Assembly (NCBI GenBank): GCA_050246115.1
Contig: JBFWWP010000001.1
Location: forward strand, 1-64,000
From: JBFWWP01 sp050246115
GTDB lineage: Bacteria > Planctomycetota > UBA8108 > UBA1146 > JAJFFE01
DNA length: 64,000 bases
Direction: 5' to 3'
Position 1 is the stretch's first letter, and each line of letters opens with the position of its first letter. Of the stretch, positions 15,997-25,556 are shown piece by piece. The notes under the pieces were generated by a model. It had not been told where the DNA came from, made no database searches, and saw only the letters and a list, made by a program, of their open reading frames with translations. A program made the position numbers and the translations under genes.

Positions 15997-18900
15997 TCGG
16001 CGCCGGAGACTTCTGGAGTAGCCGGTTCTCGCGTGCGGCCTCGAGCAAGAGCGCAATGGCTTTGGCGGTGTCGGTGCCGTAGGCGACCCCCACGTGGACG
16101 ACGACTCGGTTGATCGAGTCGGAGAGCGTCCAGTTGAGCACCCGGCCGGTAATGAACTCCCGATTCGGGACCACGAACTCCTTGCGATCCCAGTCGGTGA
16201 TGGTGGTTGCGCGGATGCGAATTTGCGTGACCGTACCCGTGACCGGCTCGACGGTGACCACGTCGCCCAGGCGGATCGGGCGCTCGAAGAGGATGATCAA
16301 ACCGGAGACGAAGTTCGCGAAAATCTCCTGGAGCCCGAAGCCCAAGCCAACGGTGAGCGCGGCTACGAGCCACTGGATTCGAGACCAGCCGACACCCAGC
16401 GTGCCGAACGCTGCGACGAGCCCAACTCCGGTGATGAAGTAGCGCACCACGGTGGCGACCGCGTAGCGTTCCCCCGACTTCAAGTCGAGGCGCTGCAGAA
16501 TCGTGATCTCGAGCAAGGCGGGTAAGTGGCGGGCCGCGAAGAAGGTCAGGAACACGATGACCATCGTGAGCAGTACATGAGCGAGAGTGACGGGAACGAC
16601 CCGCTCTTCGGACTCGACTCGCGAGATGCCATCGCCACCGACCTTGGACGCCGTCACGGTCTCCACGTTCTGCCAGAACTCGACCTTCTCGAGGATCGCT
16701 AGGGCGGGGAGCTCCTCCGCCCAGATCATCCAGAGGCCCAGGGCGCTCACGACCAGCAGGCAAGCTCGCAACAGCTTGCGCACACTTTGATCGATCTCGA
16801 CCAAGTTGGTTGCCGGCTCCGGTACCGATTCGGTCGCGGTACCGTCCGCTTGTTGACGGCGTTCGCGCTCGGCAAGAAGGGCGCGCTTGCGCGACAAGCG
16901 AAGCCAACGGATCGACGCGGACCAAGCGACGATGACTCCGAGTCCGAGCCACACCGTCGAGGTGAGCTGCAGGCCCAACTGGTGGGCGGTGTAGTAATAG
17001 CCCGCAACCGCAAGCCCAGCGAGGGCCAGTGGTGTACCGACGGCGGCGAGGTACATCGCGCGTGTGCCACCCACGGACCAAGTCGAGCCGTCCGTTCCTG
17101 CGCTCAAAGCACCCCTGGCGGTACGAAACACCAAATGACCGAAGAATGCCGTCGCCAGGAGTGATGCGATGAAGGCTGCCCGTCCGATCGTGTCGGGCCA
17201 TGCGGCGTGCTTCTGCACCGCGAAGACCTGCGCGAGGAAGGAACACGCGAGCAGCACCGGAAGCAGGAGGAAGACATGGCGCCGAACTACGGCGAGCCGC
17301 TCGGACTTCCAGCCGAAGTGGAGTTCGCCGGCCCCGCCTGGCCGACACAGCTGACGAATCAACTGGCCCAGGAGCAAGAGCCCGGCGAGGACCTCGAGGC
17401 TCTTCGAGAGCCCCAGGACGAACGGACTGGTCGCCGAGCCAGCGCTCAATCGAATCCCGGTGACCCACAGGGCCAAGGACAGCGGCAGGGACAACCACAG
17501 CGTCGCAAGCAGGGCCTTCGCGGTAGGGGTGAACGAGATGTTGGATCGCTGACCCGCGGTCTTGCCGGCATCACTGAGCAGCCGGCGCAGTCGGGGCACG
17601 CCGACGAAAATGACGATGACCAGCAGCCAGGAGAAGGCCGCGCTCGCGGGATTCTCTCTCAGATCGTGGACGAGCGCGCTCAGTGCCTCGCGCCAATGCG
17701 CGGGATCCAAGAGCCAGGCGATCGCTCGCGGGACGGGTGAAAACTCGACGCTCCAGATGGGCAAGGTGCTGCGTATCCACAGGACCCGTTCATCGATGTA
17801 GTTCTGGAACTCCAGAGTGCGATCGACGAGCTGGGCTTCCTTGACACCAAGGTTGGCGAGGAGGGCAAGGCAGCGATCCAGGTCGTCGAGCACGGAGCGG
17901 CTCAGTCGGCGGCGCTCTTCCAAGATCTCCCGCGCTTGCTGAATGCTACCGGGGTCGAGCGGGACCTCGGCGGACTCGAGCAGATCGGACAATGCGGTGT
18001 CTAGGTCCACCAGGGTCAGCAGCTCGTCATCGAGATTGAATCGCTGGAGCTGGCGCTTGGCGATTTCGCGTGCGCGCTCCCGGGCCTTCTGGCGATAGGC
18101 CCGGACGTCGGGGAGCTGCGATCGGCGATCGCCGAGCTGGAGACCCACCGCCTCGGTCAGTCCGCCGGCTTCGACCCTCTTCCGGATGTCGGCGAAGCTG
18201 CTCTCGAGCGCCTGGAGCACTTGCCCAAGGTTTCGCTCCTCCTCGGTTCGCTGCGCGATCGTGGCCTTGAGCTCGGCTTCCTCGGCGGCGAGAGCGGCGT
18301 TCCTCTCCGCCTCGGCCTTCAGCGCCGGGTCGACGCGTTCGACTTCGGCGCTGACCGCCTCGGCCTTGATCTTGGCGAGCTCCGTCTCCCGTTGTCGGCG
18401 CTCGGCGAGCACTCGCTCCCATGCGTTCAGTTCGCGCTCGGCCTCACCCGCCAGCCGCGCCGCCAGCTCGCGCTCAGCCGCGAGGACGTCGCTCTGCAGG
18501 TCGACCGTTTGCACTTCCTGCTCGATCGCGGCGACCTCCAGCTCGAGCGAGCGAACCCGAGCCCGGAGGCGAAGGCTCCGCGCAGCCGTGACTTCCGGGA
18601 GTTCGTCGGGAACCGCGGGGGCGGTGAGCTGGCGTTGCGCGTCGCCGAGCCGGTCGCGCGCGTCTTGCAGTAGCCGTGGCAGCTGAGCCCGCCGTTCCGT
18701 GAGGCGCGTGACTTCCCCCTCGCGCTTTTGGAAGTCGCTGCGGAGACCCGACGCCTTGACGCTCGCGCGCTCATGGGCGCGTTCGACTTCCTGCAGCGTG
18801 GACGTATCTTGGGACGGGAGTTCGATCGGTTTGGTCACTTCGGCCAAGGCCTCACGGGCTCGCTGCAGGCGACCGCCCAACACCTCGACCGAAAGCTCCT

Positions 18901-19234
18901 GAGTTGCCCGGTCGCGCCAGCGATCGCCGTCACGAATGCGCTCGAGCGCTCCCTGGTAGGCTTCGATGACTCGTGCCTTGGCCGCCTCGTCCAGTCCCAG
19001 TGAGTCCACGGCGCCGAGGCGTTGCTGGACGAAGGCCTCCGTCAGTTCGCCGGGGGGGTCAGCGGTCGGCGGAGCCTGAGCGGTCACCTCGATCGTCGTC
19101 GACCAGGCGATCAGACCACCGAGCAGCACGAGCGCCACCCTCGACGAGACCGAACTCGAGCGGCCGATTCGGTGGCGGCGAGCTGGGATGTGCGCCCGGG
19201 CGCGGGCAACGGGGAGTGGGAACGGAAGTCGCAT
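15997..19234 (-). CDS. MscK/MscM-like mechanosensitive channel, C-terminus lost in gap
   Basis: More than 1079 residues of a large MscS-superfamily channel. The chosen ATG 19234 gives a basic N-terminus, then a signal segment (VALVLLGGLIAWSTTIEV). A long periplasmic coiled-coil region follows (~50-490), then about eight to eleven membrane helices (~510-890). The MscS pore and beta domain (LTVGLGFGLQEIFANFVSG, FERPIRLGDVV, RIRATTITDWD, VPNREFITG) are clear. The last visible residues (VHVGVAYGTDTAKA) are within the C-terminal vestibule, so only the end is missing. The family gates on membrane tension during osmotic downshock. No partner gene is adjacent. Confidence 0.85.
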
Positions 19235-19554
19235 CGATTCGTGTTTCTGTCTCGTCGCTCGCGGCCCGAACCAGGCGGGGCCAACGCCTCGACCAAGACG
19301 AGCGCCTCGCGACAACTCGGGCAGCCGCGGAGCGCTGCCAGCCAAAGGCGAGCGTTACTCGGTGAAGCTGACGCGGCTCTGCCGCGCCAACGAGAAGACC
19401 TTCGGTACCCTCTGGACCAAGATTGCAGCTCGGAGCCAGCGCCATGAGAGTGGCTGGAGCTGCGACTCTTCGCCCACCGTACCTCCAAACCGCTCTCGAG
19501 TCTCGCCATCTTCCACGGTCTGTCCGAGGGGGCGAGCGCGGGCGGAGGGCACGG
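19235..19554. other. Intergenic region with R1 core fragment
   Basis: Divergent region between the channel and arsR genes. The only recognisable content is an R1 core fragment at 19335-19396 (GCCAAAGGCGAGCGTTACTCGGTGAAGC then CGGCTCTGCCGCG), lacking termini. Confidence 0.5.
19335..19396 (+). repeat. R1 element, core fragment
   Basis: Matches the R1 core (GAGCCGAAGGCGAGCGTTCTTGGGTGAAG, then GCGGC-TT-GCCGC) with several substitutions; no CTAG terminus. Confidence 0.5.
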
Positions 19555-19583
19555 TTGACATGAATCGATGTTCATGTGATGCT
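19555..19583 (+). promoter_or_regulatory. Promoter and ArsR operator of the pst operon
   Basis: TTGACA (19555-19560), a 17-bp spacer and GATGCT (19578-19583) form a sigma-70-type promoter. A perfect inverted repeat ACATGAA-TCGATG-TTCATGT (19558-19577) overlaps the -35 and fills the spacer. It is the expected size and position for an ArsR/SmtB dimer site. The regulator gene begins about 90 bp downstream, so autoregulation is likely (inference). Confidence 0.65.
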
Positions 19584-19675
19584 CCGACGGTTTGACTCGA
19601 GCACCCGCTCGAACCCCATCGTCTTGGTCCTCGCGGGAGCACACGCGTGGGGCTGCGAGAAGATTCGAGGTGACC

Positions 19676-19984
19676 ATGGTTGAACGCAAGACCCGAGTCG
19701 ACTGCGCCAGTCGACTCAAAGTGCTCGCCGATCCGACGCGACTGCAAGTGCTGCGGGAGTTGCTCGGTGGGGCATGTCACGTTGGCACCCTGCTCGGGCG
19801 ATTGCGCATCGAACAGAGTCTGCTCTCGCATCACCTCCGGGCGCTTCGCGACGCCGGCCTCGTCGACGCGGAGCGCGATGGCAAGGCGGTGCTGTATCGG
19901 CTGGCCCCGAACGTCGACGTGGACCAACAGGGTACGGGGATCGACCTCGGCTGTTGTCAGCTATCGTTCCCGCGAGGCTCGTGA
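19676..19984 (+). CDS. ArsR/SmtB-family repressor with C-terminal vicinal cysteines
   Basis: 102-residue winged-helix protein: CASRLKVLADPTRLQVLREL opens the fold and SLLSHHLRALRDAGLV is the recognition helix. Cysteines occur at ~8 (DCASR), in the region GGACHV, and as a pair near the C-terminus (LGCCQLSF). Vicinal Cys pairs are As(III)/Sb(III)-sensing ligands in some ArsR groups; here the location is C-terminal. It is the first gene of a five-gene operon with pstSCAB, with which it overlaps by GTGA. It probably represses from the palindrome at 19558-19577; whether it senses arsenite, phosphate status or another thiophile is open. Confidence 0.82.
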   Translation: MVERKTRVDCASRLKVLADPTRLQVLRELLGGACHVGTLLGRLRIEQSLLSHHLRALRDAGLVDAERDGKAVLYRLAPNVDVDQQGTGIDLGCCQLSFPRGS

Positions 19985-20850
19985 CCATCCCGATGAAACG
20001 CCGTTTGATTGTCGCCGTAGGGGCGAACCTAGTGGTGCTGCTTGGTCTGGGGTGCGATCCGTCAGCGACCGGCAATCGGGACCTTGGTCCACGGAGCCTC
20101 GTCGTCACGGGTTCGAGCACCGTGGCGCCGTTGTTCAACGAGATCGCTCGACGATTCGAGTCGCAGCACCCTGGAGTCCGGGTCGACGTCCAAACCGGCG
20201 GCTCGAGCCGCGGCGTGGCGGACGTTCGTAGGGGAGTGGCCGACATCGGCATGGTGAGTCGCGCCCTCGTCGATTCGGAGGGGGATCTGGTCGCGCACAC
20301 GATCGCTCAGGATGGGCTGTGCATGATCGTGAACGCACGGAACTCGATTCGGGCGCTGAGCGACGATCAAGTCCGTCAGGTCTATCTCGGGCGCGTTCGG
20401 AATTGGCGCGAGCTCGGTGGCGAGGAGGCGCCGATCGTCGTTGTCAACAAGGCCGAAGGACGGGCCACGCTCGAGCTCTTTCTCGCTCACTTCGGTTTGC
20501 GCAACATGGACATTCGCGCCGACGTCGTGATTGGCGACAACGAGCAGGGCGTGAAGACCGTTGCCGGCAACCCGCACGCGATCGCCTACGTCTCGGTCGG
20601 TGCCGCGGAGTACCAAGAACGGGCCGCCGTGCCGATTCGGCGACTGGCCGGTGGCAACGGCGTCGAGGCCACGCTCGCGAACGTCGCCAACGGCACCTTC
20701 CCGATTCGCCGCCCGCTGAACCTCGTGACGATGCGTCGAGCCCCGGAGGCAGCGAGCGAACTGCTGGTGGCTGAGCTGATCCGCTTCGCCCGCTCCGCTG
20801 CCGTGCGCGACTTGGTGGAAGGTCTGTATCTTGTCCCCATCGAGCCGTGA
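19981..20850 (+). CDS. pstS: Phosphate ABC transporter substrate-binding lipoprotein
   Basis: 289 residues from the GTG that overlaps the arsR stop (GTGA); ATG 19993 is an alternative. Lipoprotein signal with lipobox LGLGC. The PstS-like fold starts LVVTGSSTVAPLFNEIARRF and TGGSSRGVADVRRGVADIGMVSR; these Thr/Ser/Gly/Arg positions bind the oxyanion in this family. It delivers phosphate (or arsenate as a poor analogue) to PstCA. It is shorter than enterobacterial PstS but fits the short PstS group. Confidence 0.85.
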   Translation: MTIPMKRRLIVAVGANLVVLLGLGCDPSATGNRDLGPRSLVVTGSSTVAPLFNEIARRFESQHPGVRVDVQTGGSSRGVADVRRGVADIGMVSRALVDSEGDLVAHTIAQDGLCMIVNARNSIRALSDDQVRQVYLGRVRNWRELGGEEAPIVVVNKAEGRATLELFLAHFGLRNMDIRADVVIGDNEQGVKTVAGNPHAIAYVSVGAAEYQERAAVPIRRLAGGNGVEATLANVANGTFPIRRPLNLVTMRRAPEAASELLVAELIRFARSAAVRDLVEGLYLVPIEP

Positions 20851-21679
20851 TCTCCTGTTCGTCGTCTGCGCGCGGGCGGCGGCCGGCATGACGGCAGGAT
20901 TGCTGCTCGTGATCGTCGCGTGTGTTGCGACCTGGGCTCTGCCGGCGATTCGTGACGTCGGGCTCGCGCGCTTCGTGTCCGACGGCTCGTGGCATCCGCG
21001 CGAGGGCACCTACGACCTGCTGCCCATGCTCGTGGGGTCGCTCTTGGTGACGGCGGGCGCCGTAGCGTGCGCGGCACCGATCGGAATCCTCGCCGCGGTC
21101 TGCGCGAACTTTCACGCACCGGCCCCGCTGGCCTGGTTGCTGCGACGGACTTTCGAGGTTCTCGGAGCCGTCCCGTCGGTGGTGTTCGGTCTGTGGGGGC
21201 TCGTCTCGATCGTGCCTTGGGTCGCGGCGATCGCTCCGCCCGGTCCCAGCCTGTTCTCGGCCATGGCGGTGCTCGCGCTGATGATCGTGCCCACGGTCGC
21301 CCTGACCGCTGATGCCGCGCTTCGCGCCGTGCCGGCGGAACTCATCCGCGGGGCCGTGGCGTTGGGCCTCGGTCGCGCCGGCGTCCTGCGGCACGTCGTG
21401 ATCCCGACGGCACGCCCGGGCCTGGTCGCGGGCAACGTGCTCGCGGTGGGGCGCGCGCTCGGCGAGACCATGGCGGTTCTCATGGTTTGCGGCAACGTGG
21501 TGCAGATCCCGGGTAGTTTGTTCGATCCCGTGCGCACGGTCACGGCCAACATCGCGCTCGAGATGGGCTACGCGACCGGATCACACCGCTCGGCGCTGTT
21601 CGTGAGCGCCCTCGCCCTCGTGCTCCTGGTCGCGCTTTTGGCGACGATCTCGAACGAAAGTGGAAGTGACCGCGCGTGA
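20831..21679 (+). CDS. pstC: Phosphate ABC transporter permease PstC
   Basis: 282-residue permease, start TTG 20831 within the pstS end (20-bp overlap). Six membrane segments; the core has GVLRHVVIPTARPGLVAG and GRALGETMAVLMVCGN, the EAA loop and Pst-specific Arg/Glu residues. GTYDLLPMLVGSLLVTAGAV is typical of PstC. It pairs with PstA. Confidence 0.88.
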   Translation: MSPSSRDLLFVVCARAAAGMTAGLLLVIVACVATWALPAIRDVGLARFVSDGSWHPREGTYDLLPMLVGSLLVTAGAVACAAPIGILAAVCANFHAPAPLAWLLRRTFEVLGAVPSVVFGLWGLVSIVPWVAAIAPPGPSLFSAMAVLALMIVPTVALTADAALRAVPAELIRGAVALGLGRAGVLRHVVIPTARPGLVAGNVLAVGRALGETMAVLMVCGNVVQIPGSLFDPVRTVTANIALEMGYATGSHRSALFVSALALVLLVALLATISNESGSDRA

Positions 21680-22542
21680 GGCTCGACCTGAACCCGCGGC
21701 AGCGCGTACGCGAGTGGGTGACCACCTTCGTTGCGGTCATGGCTGCCATCGCCCTGGTCGGCGCATGCGGCGCATTGCTTTGGGACATCGTCGGTCGCGG
21801 GGCCGTGGAGATCTCCTGGGACTTCCTGACCGGGACTCCCGAGAGCGCCGGTCGGCGAGGAGGCATTGCCCCGATGCTCGTGGCCACGGCGGCCATCGTC
21901 GGTGTGGGTTTGGCCGCGGCGCTGCCCGTCTCGCTCGGTACCGCGTGGGTTCTGTCGCAATCGGCCAGGGAGCAGCGCGCGCGGGGGCGCCTCACGAACT
22001 GGATCAGTCGCTCGCTCGATACGTTGGCTGCGGTTCCGTCGATCGTGTTCGGTCTCTTCGGCGCCGTCTTCTTCTGCGACGTGTGCGGGCTCGGGTTCTC
22101 GATCATCAGCGGGGGGTTGACGTTGGCCTGCATGATCTTGCCGGTCTTGATCCGCACCACGGAGATCGGCCTGCGCGCGGTTTCCGAGGCGCAACATCAG
22201 GGGGCAGCGGCCCTCGCCTTGGGAAAGACGACGACCCTGTTCGCGATCATCTTGCCTGCAGCTGCGCCCGCCGTGGTCGCCGGCGTGATCATCGGGCTCG
22301 GTCGCTCGGTGGCGGAGACCGCAGCACTCATCTTCACGAGTGGGTACGTGGACCGCATGCCGACATCGTTGTTCGATTCGGGGCGAGCCCTGTCCGTGCA
22401 TGTCTACGACCTCGCCATGAACGTCCCCGGCGGCGAGGCCCGCGCCTACGCGTCGGCGTTGGTGTTGGTGCTCGTGACGTTGGTCGCCAGTCAGGTCACG
22501 CACGCGCTACTGGCAGAGTTCGAGCGTCGGAGGTACACATGA
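21676..22542 (+). CDS. pstA: Phosphate ABC transporter permease PstA
   Basis: 288 residues, GTG start in a GTGA overlap with pstC. Six membrane helices; GGIAPMLVATAAIVGVGLAAALP, VPSIVFGLFG, ALALGKTTTLFAIILPAAAPAVVAGVIIGLGRSVAETAAL are characteristic of PstA (EAA loop plus RSVAETA). Its domain order matches PstC, with which it forms the channel. Confidence 0.88.
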   Translation: MRLDLNPRQRVREWVTTFVAVMAAIALVGACGALLWDIVGRGAVEISWDFLTGTPESAGRRGGIAPMLVATAAIVGVGLAAALPVSLGTAWVLSQSAREQRARGRLTNWISRSLDTLAAVPSIVFGLFGAVFFCDVCGLGFSIISGGLTLACMILPVLIRTTEIGLRAVSEAQHQGAAALALGKTTTLFAIILPAAAPAVVAGVIIGLGRSVAETAALIFTSGYVDRMPTSLFDSGRALSVHVYDLAMNVPGGEARAYASALVLVLVTLVASQVTHALLAEFERRRYT

Positions 22543-23354
22543 CTCCCGAGGTGCGAGGTGACACGACTTCGGTCAGGCTCGTAGCGGGGTCTCCGCAGTT
22601 CGAGATTCGCGGTCTGCAGGTCAGCTACGGTTCGCGAAGAGTCCTTGCCGATGTCGCTTGTGACCTGCACCGCGGGCGGATCACGGCGATCGTTGGCCCG
22701 AGCGGGTGCGGCAAAACGAGTTTTCTCGGGGCGCTGAATCGCATGGGCGACTTGGTCGTCGGCTGCCACGTACAGGGGACCGTGCGCCTAGAAGGGGAGG
22801 ACATCCGCGCACGCGGCTTCGATACGACCAGGTTGAGACGACGCGTCGGCATGATCTTTCAGAAGCCCAACCCGTTCCCGATGTCGATTCGGGCGAATCT
22901 GCAGCTCGCGCCCCGTGAGCACGGACTGCGGTCTCGGTCCGACCTCGAGGCGTTGACCGAGCGCGTGTTGCGCGAGGTTGGGCTCTTCGACGAGGTCAAG
23001 GATCGTCTTCAGCGCTCGGCTCTCGAGCTCTCGGGCGGGCAGCAGCAGCGTCTTTGCTTGGCCCGCGCTCTCGCGCTCGACCCAGAGGTACTGTTGTTGG
23101 ATGAGCCCTGCAGTTCGCTCGATCCCGTGGCCGCAGAGGTCGTCGAGGGGTTGATCGAATCACTGCGATCACGCTTGACCGTGATCGTCGTCACTCACAA
23201 CCTGGCGCAAGCTCGACGAATCGCCGACGAGGTCGCCGTCTTCTGGGTGCGGGGAGGAGTCGGGCGACTCATCGAACAGGGCACATCGGAGCGGATCTTT
23301 GGGGATCCCAGCGAGCCCGAGACCATCGCCTACGTCGCCGGACGTACCGGCTGA
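22539..23354 (+). CDS. pstB: Phosphate ABC transporter ATPase PstB
   Basis: 271-residue ATPase, ATG in an ATGA overlap with pstA. Walker A GPSGCGKTS (~53-61), Q-loop FQKPNPFPMSI, signature LSGGQQQR, Walker B VLLLDEPCSSLDP and switch His in VVTHNLAQARR. The FQKPNPFPMS motif is specific to PstB. No phoU follows, so signalling to a Pho regulon is not evident here; the ArsR gene supplies the visible regulation. Confidence 0.92.
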   Translation: MTPEVRGDTTSVRLVAGSPQFEIRGLQVSYGSRRVLADVACDLHRGRITAIVGPSGCGKTSFLGALNRMGDLVVGCHVQGTVRLEGEDIRARGFDTTRLRRRVGMIFQKPNPFPMSIRANLQLAPREHGLRSRSDLEALTERVLREVGLFDEVKDRLQRSALELSGGQQQRLCLARALALDPEVLLLDEPCSSLDPVAAEVVEGLIESLRSRLTVIVVTHNLAQARRIADEVAVFWVRGGVGRLIEQGTSERIFGDPSEPETIAYVAGRTG

Positions 23355-23549
23355 CGCACCTGGATTGCAGGCGCCGTCCCCAGGCCAACACCGCATGGGG
23401 TTACGTTGGCGTTACACCGAAACGCCCGGCGCGCGGCTATCTTCGGTGTGGTGGCACGGGGCCCGGCGCGCTCCCGCTCGCGACGAGTGCGTCACCGTGC
23501 TTGCGGATCGGACCACTTACGTCGGTACTTCAGTAGATCGGAGCTCGAC

Positions 23550-24626
23550 ATGCCTTTGGATGAACCCGGACGGTTCGCGCATCCCGCACGCTCGGGACGG
23601 CCGCGAGCCCACGTCTCGCTTGGGGTCGGTGTGATTCTCTGGGGCTCGGTGTTCTCGGCGGGCATCGTGGGCTGTCGGCAGCATCCGTTCGCAGACGACG
23701 AGAACGTGGCTCGCCTGGCCATTGCCGACTACGTAAGCCGGGGGCAGGAGTCCCTCCCCGAGTTGCGGCGGCTCGCGGCGTCGAACGACCTGCGGGTGCG
23801 CCGCCGGGCGATGGACGCCCTCGGCCGAATCACCGGTCAGTGGGGATCTCTGGGCGACGGGATCCTGTGGAAGCGGAGCGTGGCGGAGGCCGTGAACTCC
23901 GACCGCCCCCTCCTGGTGCTGCACCTCTTCGGCGAGTTCGATCAAGAGTTCTGTTGAGCGAATGGCAAACTCGCGAGAACCGTGACGTTCTCGACTCGGC
24001 CGATCATCGACCTCGTGAAGCAGAATTTCGTCGCCGTCTGGGAGAGTGCGGCACCCGTGACTGTGGCCACCTTCGACCTCGGTGATGGCCAGGAACTCCA
24101 GGGAACCGTCGGCGGGGAGATCGCGCTCTACTTCTGCCGTCCCGACGGGATGGTGTTCGACATTCTCCCCGCTCTTCAGGCCCCTGCGACGACCCGACGT
24201 GCCATCGAGGACGCGCTCGCGTTCTACCGAACGACCGGCGCCACGCCGGAAGCCGTCGCCGCTTACCACGAGGCGAAGCGCCTCGCCGGCAGCGAGTTCG
24301 ACGGTTTGACTTGGCGTGACTTCCCGCACAAGCAGCATCTCGAGTATCGCTTGGAGGGCTCGGATGAAGGGACCCGGGCGCTCAGCGAGATGGCCTTGTC
24401 CAAGGTCGCGATGACGGCCCCGACGGAGACGGTCCTCGTCGTCGAGCCCGGCGGGCGTGAACTGTACGAGCACCGTCTGCACGAGCGTTTCGCCGCCCGC
24501 CACCAACTGACGGCGGTCGATGACTGGAAGACCTTCGTATTCGAGGAAGTGCTCGGACAGCGGCTCGATGGGGGTCAGTTCCTCTTCGACAGCACGAGCC
24601 TGGCGCCGCTGAGCGTGACGCGCTGA
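23550..24626 (+). CDS. Candidate selenoprotein: thioredoxin-fold lipoprotein with in-frame UGA
   Basis: One continuous frame from ATG 23550 (GGAG upstream) to 24626, broken only by TGA at 23955-23957. Read through, it encodes 358 residues: lipoprotein signal (AGIVGC, Cys42), a HEAT-like helical stretch (~55-105) and a thioredoxin-like domain whose first strand LLVLHLFGEFDQEFC ends in Cys135. The TGA is codon 136, giving a Cys-Sec pair where redox-active residues sit in this fold; ANGKLARTVTFS and LVKQNFVAVW follow in the same frame. A stem-loop lies at 23974-23993. The second half has only a GTG at 23982 without a good ribosome-binding site. Alternatives: nonsense mutation or sequence error. 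Confidence 0.65.
23974..23993 (+). promoter_or_regulatory. Possible bacterial SECIS stem-loop
   Basis: CGAGAAC (23974-23980) pairs perfectly with GTTCTCG (23987-23993) around a 6-nt loop CGTGAC. The loop starts 23 nt after the TGA at 23955 and has G among its first two bases. This fits the published general bacterial SECIS model: small apical loop, G in the first two loop bases, 16-37 nt spacing. Confidence 0.55.
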
Positions 24627-24960
24627 AACACTGACTCGGGGGGCGCGAACCGGGTGCTCGGGGTCGAGGGGAGGACGGTCGACGCGGCCGAGACTCTCGT
24701 GCTCTGTTGGACGGCCGGTCGCCCCGACGGTCGAGGGCGATCGTTTCGTTGCCCCGGTTGGCCGGCTCTGGCACAATCCCGCTGCGGTACACGATGGCAT
24801 GGACACAAGCACACGAACGAACACCAACCCAAGAAGTGTCAGACACGATGACCTACCCGTGCTCGGCGACGCGCCCGGTCAGCGAAGCGCTCCGTTCGGA
24901 AGCCTGCGTCTCGAGTTCGCGCGCGGCTCGGTGGAACGGCCACTCGAAGGCTGCTGTGCG
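24627..24960. other. Intergenic region before UPF0178 gene
   Basis: No gene supported; open frames reaching in from 24654 and 24799 lack starts. A small palindrome GTGTC-A-GACAC is at 24836-24846. Confidence 0.45.
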
Positions 24961-25416
24961 GTGACGCGCATTTTCGTCGACGCGGATGCGTGCCCCGTCA
25001 AAGACGAGATCTACCGTGTCGCCGCGCGCTACGAGCTGCGGGTAGTGCTCGTCGCGAATCGCTGGATGCGGACTCCGCCCGACCCGAGCATCGAGTTGGT
25101 CGAAGTGGGGAGTCTGTTCGATGACGCCGACGATTGGATCGCCGAGAACGTCGGAGAGCGGGACATCGTGGTCACCAGTGACATTCCGCTCGCCGGTCGC
25201 TGCCTCGCGAAGGGGGCCAGGGTCGTCGATCCGCGGGGTCGCTGCTTGACCGAGGACGACATCGGTTCGGCCCTCGCCATGCGCGAGCTCTTCAGTCACC
25301 TGCGGGACCTCGGCGAGCTGACTTCGAGCGGTCCGAAGCCGTTCGGTCCGCGGGATCGATCTGCCTTCCTCCAAGTCCTCGACGAGTTGATCAACGCGAT
25401 TCGACGGGGTCGGTGA
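24961..25416 (+). CDS. UPF0178 (YaiI/YqxD) family protein
   Basis: 151 residues; the GTG at 24961 gives VTRIFVDADACPVKDEIYRVA, the family's invariant N-terminus. Further family landmarks: VANRWMRTPPDP, ERDIVVTSDIPLAGRC, GRCLTEDDIGSALAMR. It has a PIN-like fold with conserved Asp residues, and nuclease activity has been suggested from structure only. The function is not established. Confidence 0.88.
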   Translation: MTRIFVDADACPVKDEIYRVAARYELRVVLVANRWMRTPPDPSIELVEVGSLFDDADDWIAENVGERDIVVTSDIPLAGRCLAKGARVVDPRGRCLTEDDIGSALAMRELFSHLRDLGELTSSGPKPFGPRDRSAFLQVLDELINAIRRGR

Positions 25417-25525
25417 CGGTCACGGCAGGCGCACGCGGGTCCGGTCGCGCGCGATCGCTCGACAAGTCCGTGGGCGCGCGTTAGCGTCGCGGCGCAATCG
25501 CAGTGTGTTCCGCGTGCAGCGAGCA

Positions 25526-25542
25526 CGCTAGCGATGCTAGCG
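25526..25542 (+). promoter_or_regulatory. Palindrome upstream of ppa
   Basis: CGCTAGC-GAT-GCTAGCG, 7-bp perfect arms, ending 15 bp before the pyrophosphatase start. It may be an operator, or a hairpin affecting translation. Confidence 0.4.
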
Positions 25543-25556
25543 AAGTGAGTGTGCCC

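Noticed and set aside
23982..24626. Separate gene starting at GTG 23982
   Set aside because: It is in the same frame as the preceding reading frame, lacks a ribosome-binding site and begins in the middle of a thioredoxin-like domain; read-through of the TGA explains it better.
24770..24790. TGGCAC...CGCTGC looked like a sigma-54 promoter
   Set aside because: The GG to GC spacing is not the required ten bases and no enhancer-type regulator is nearby.
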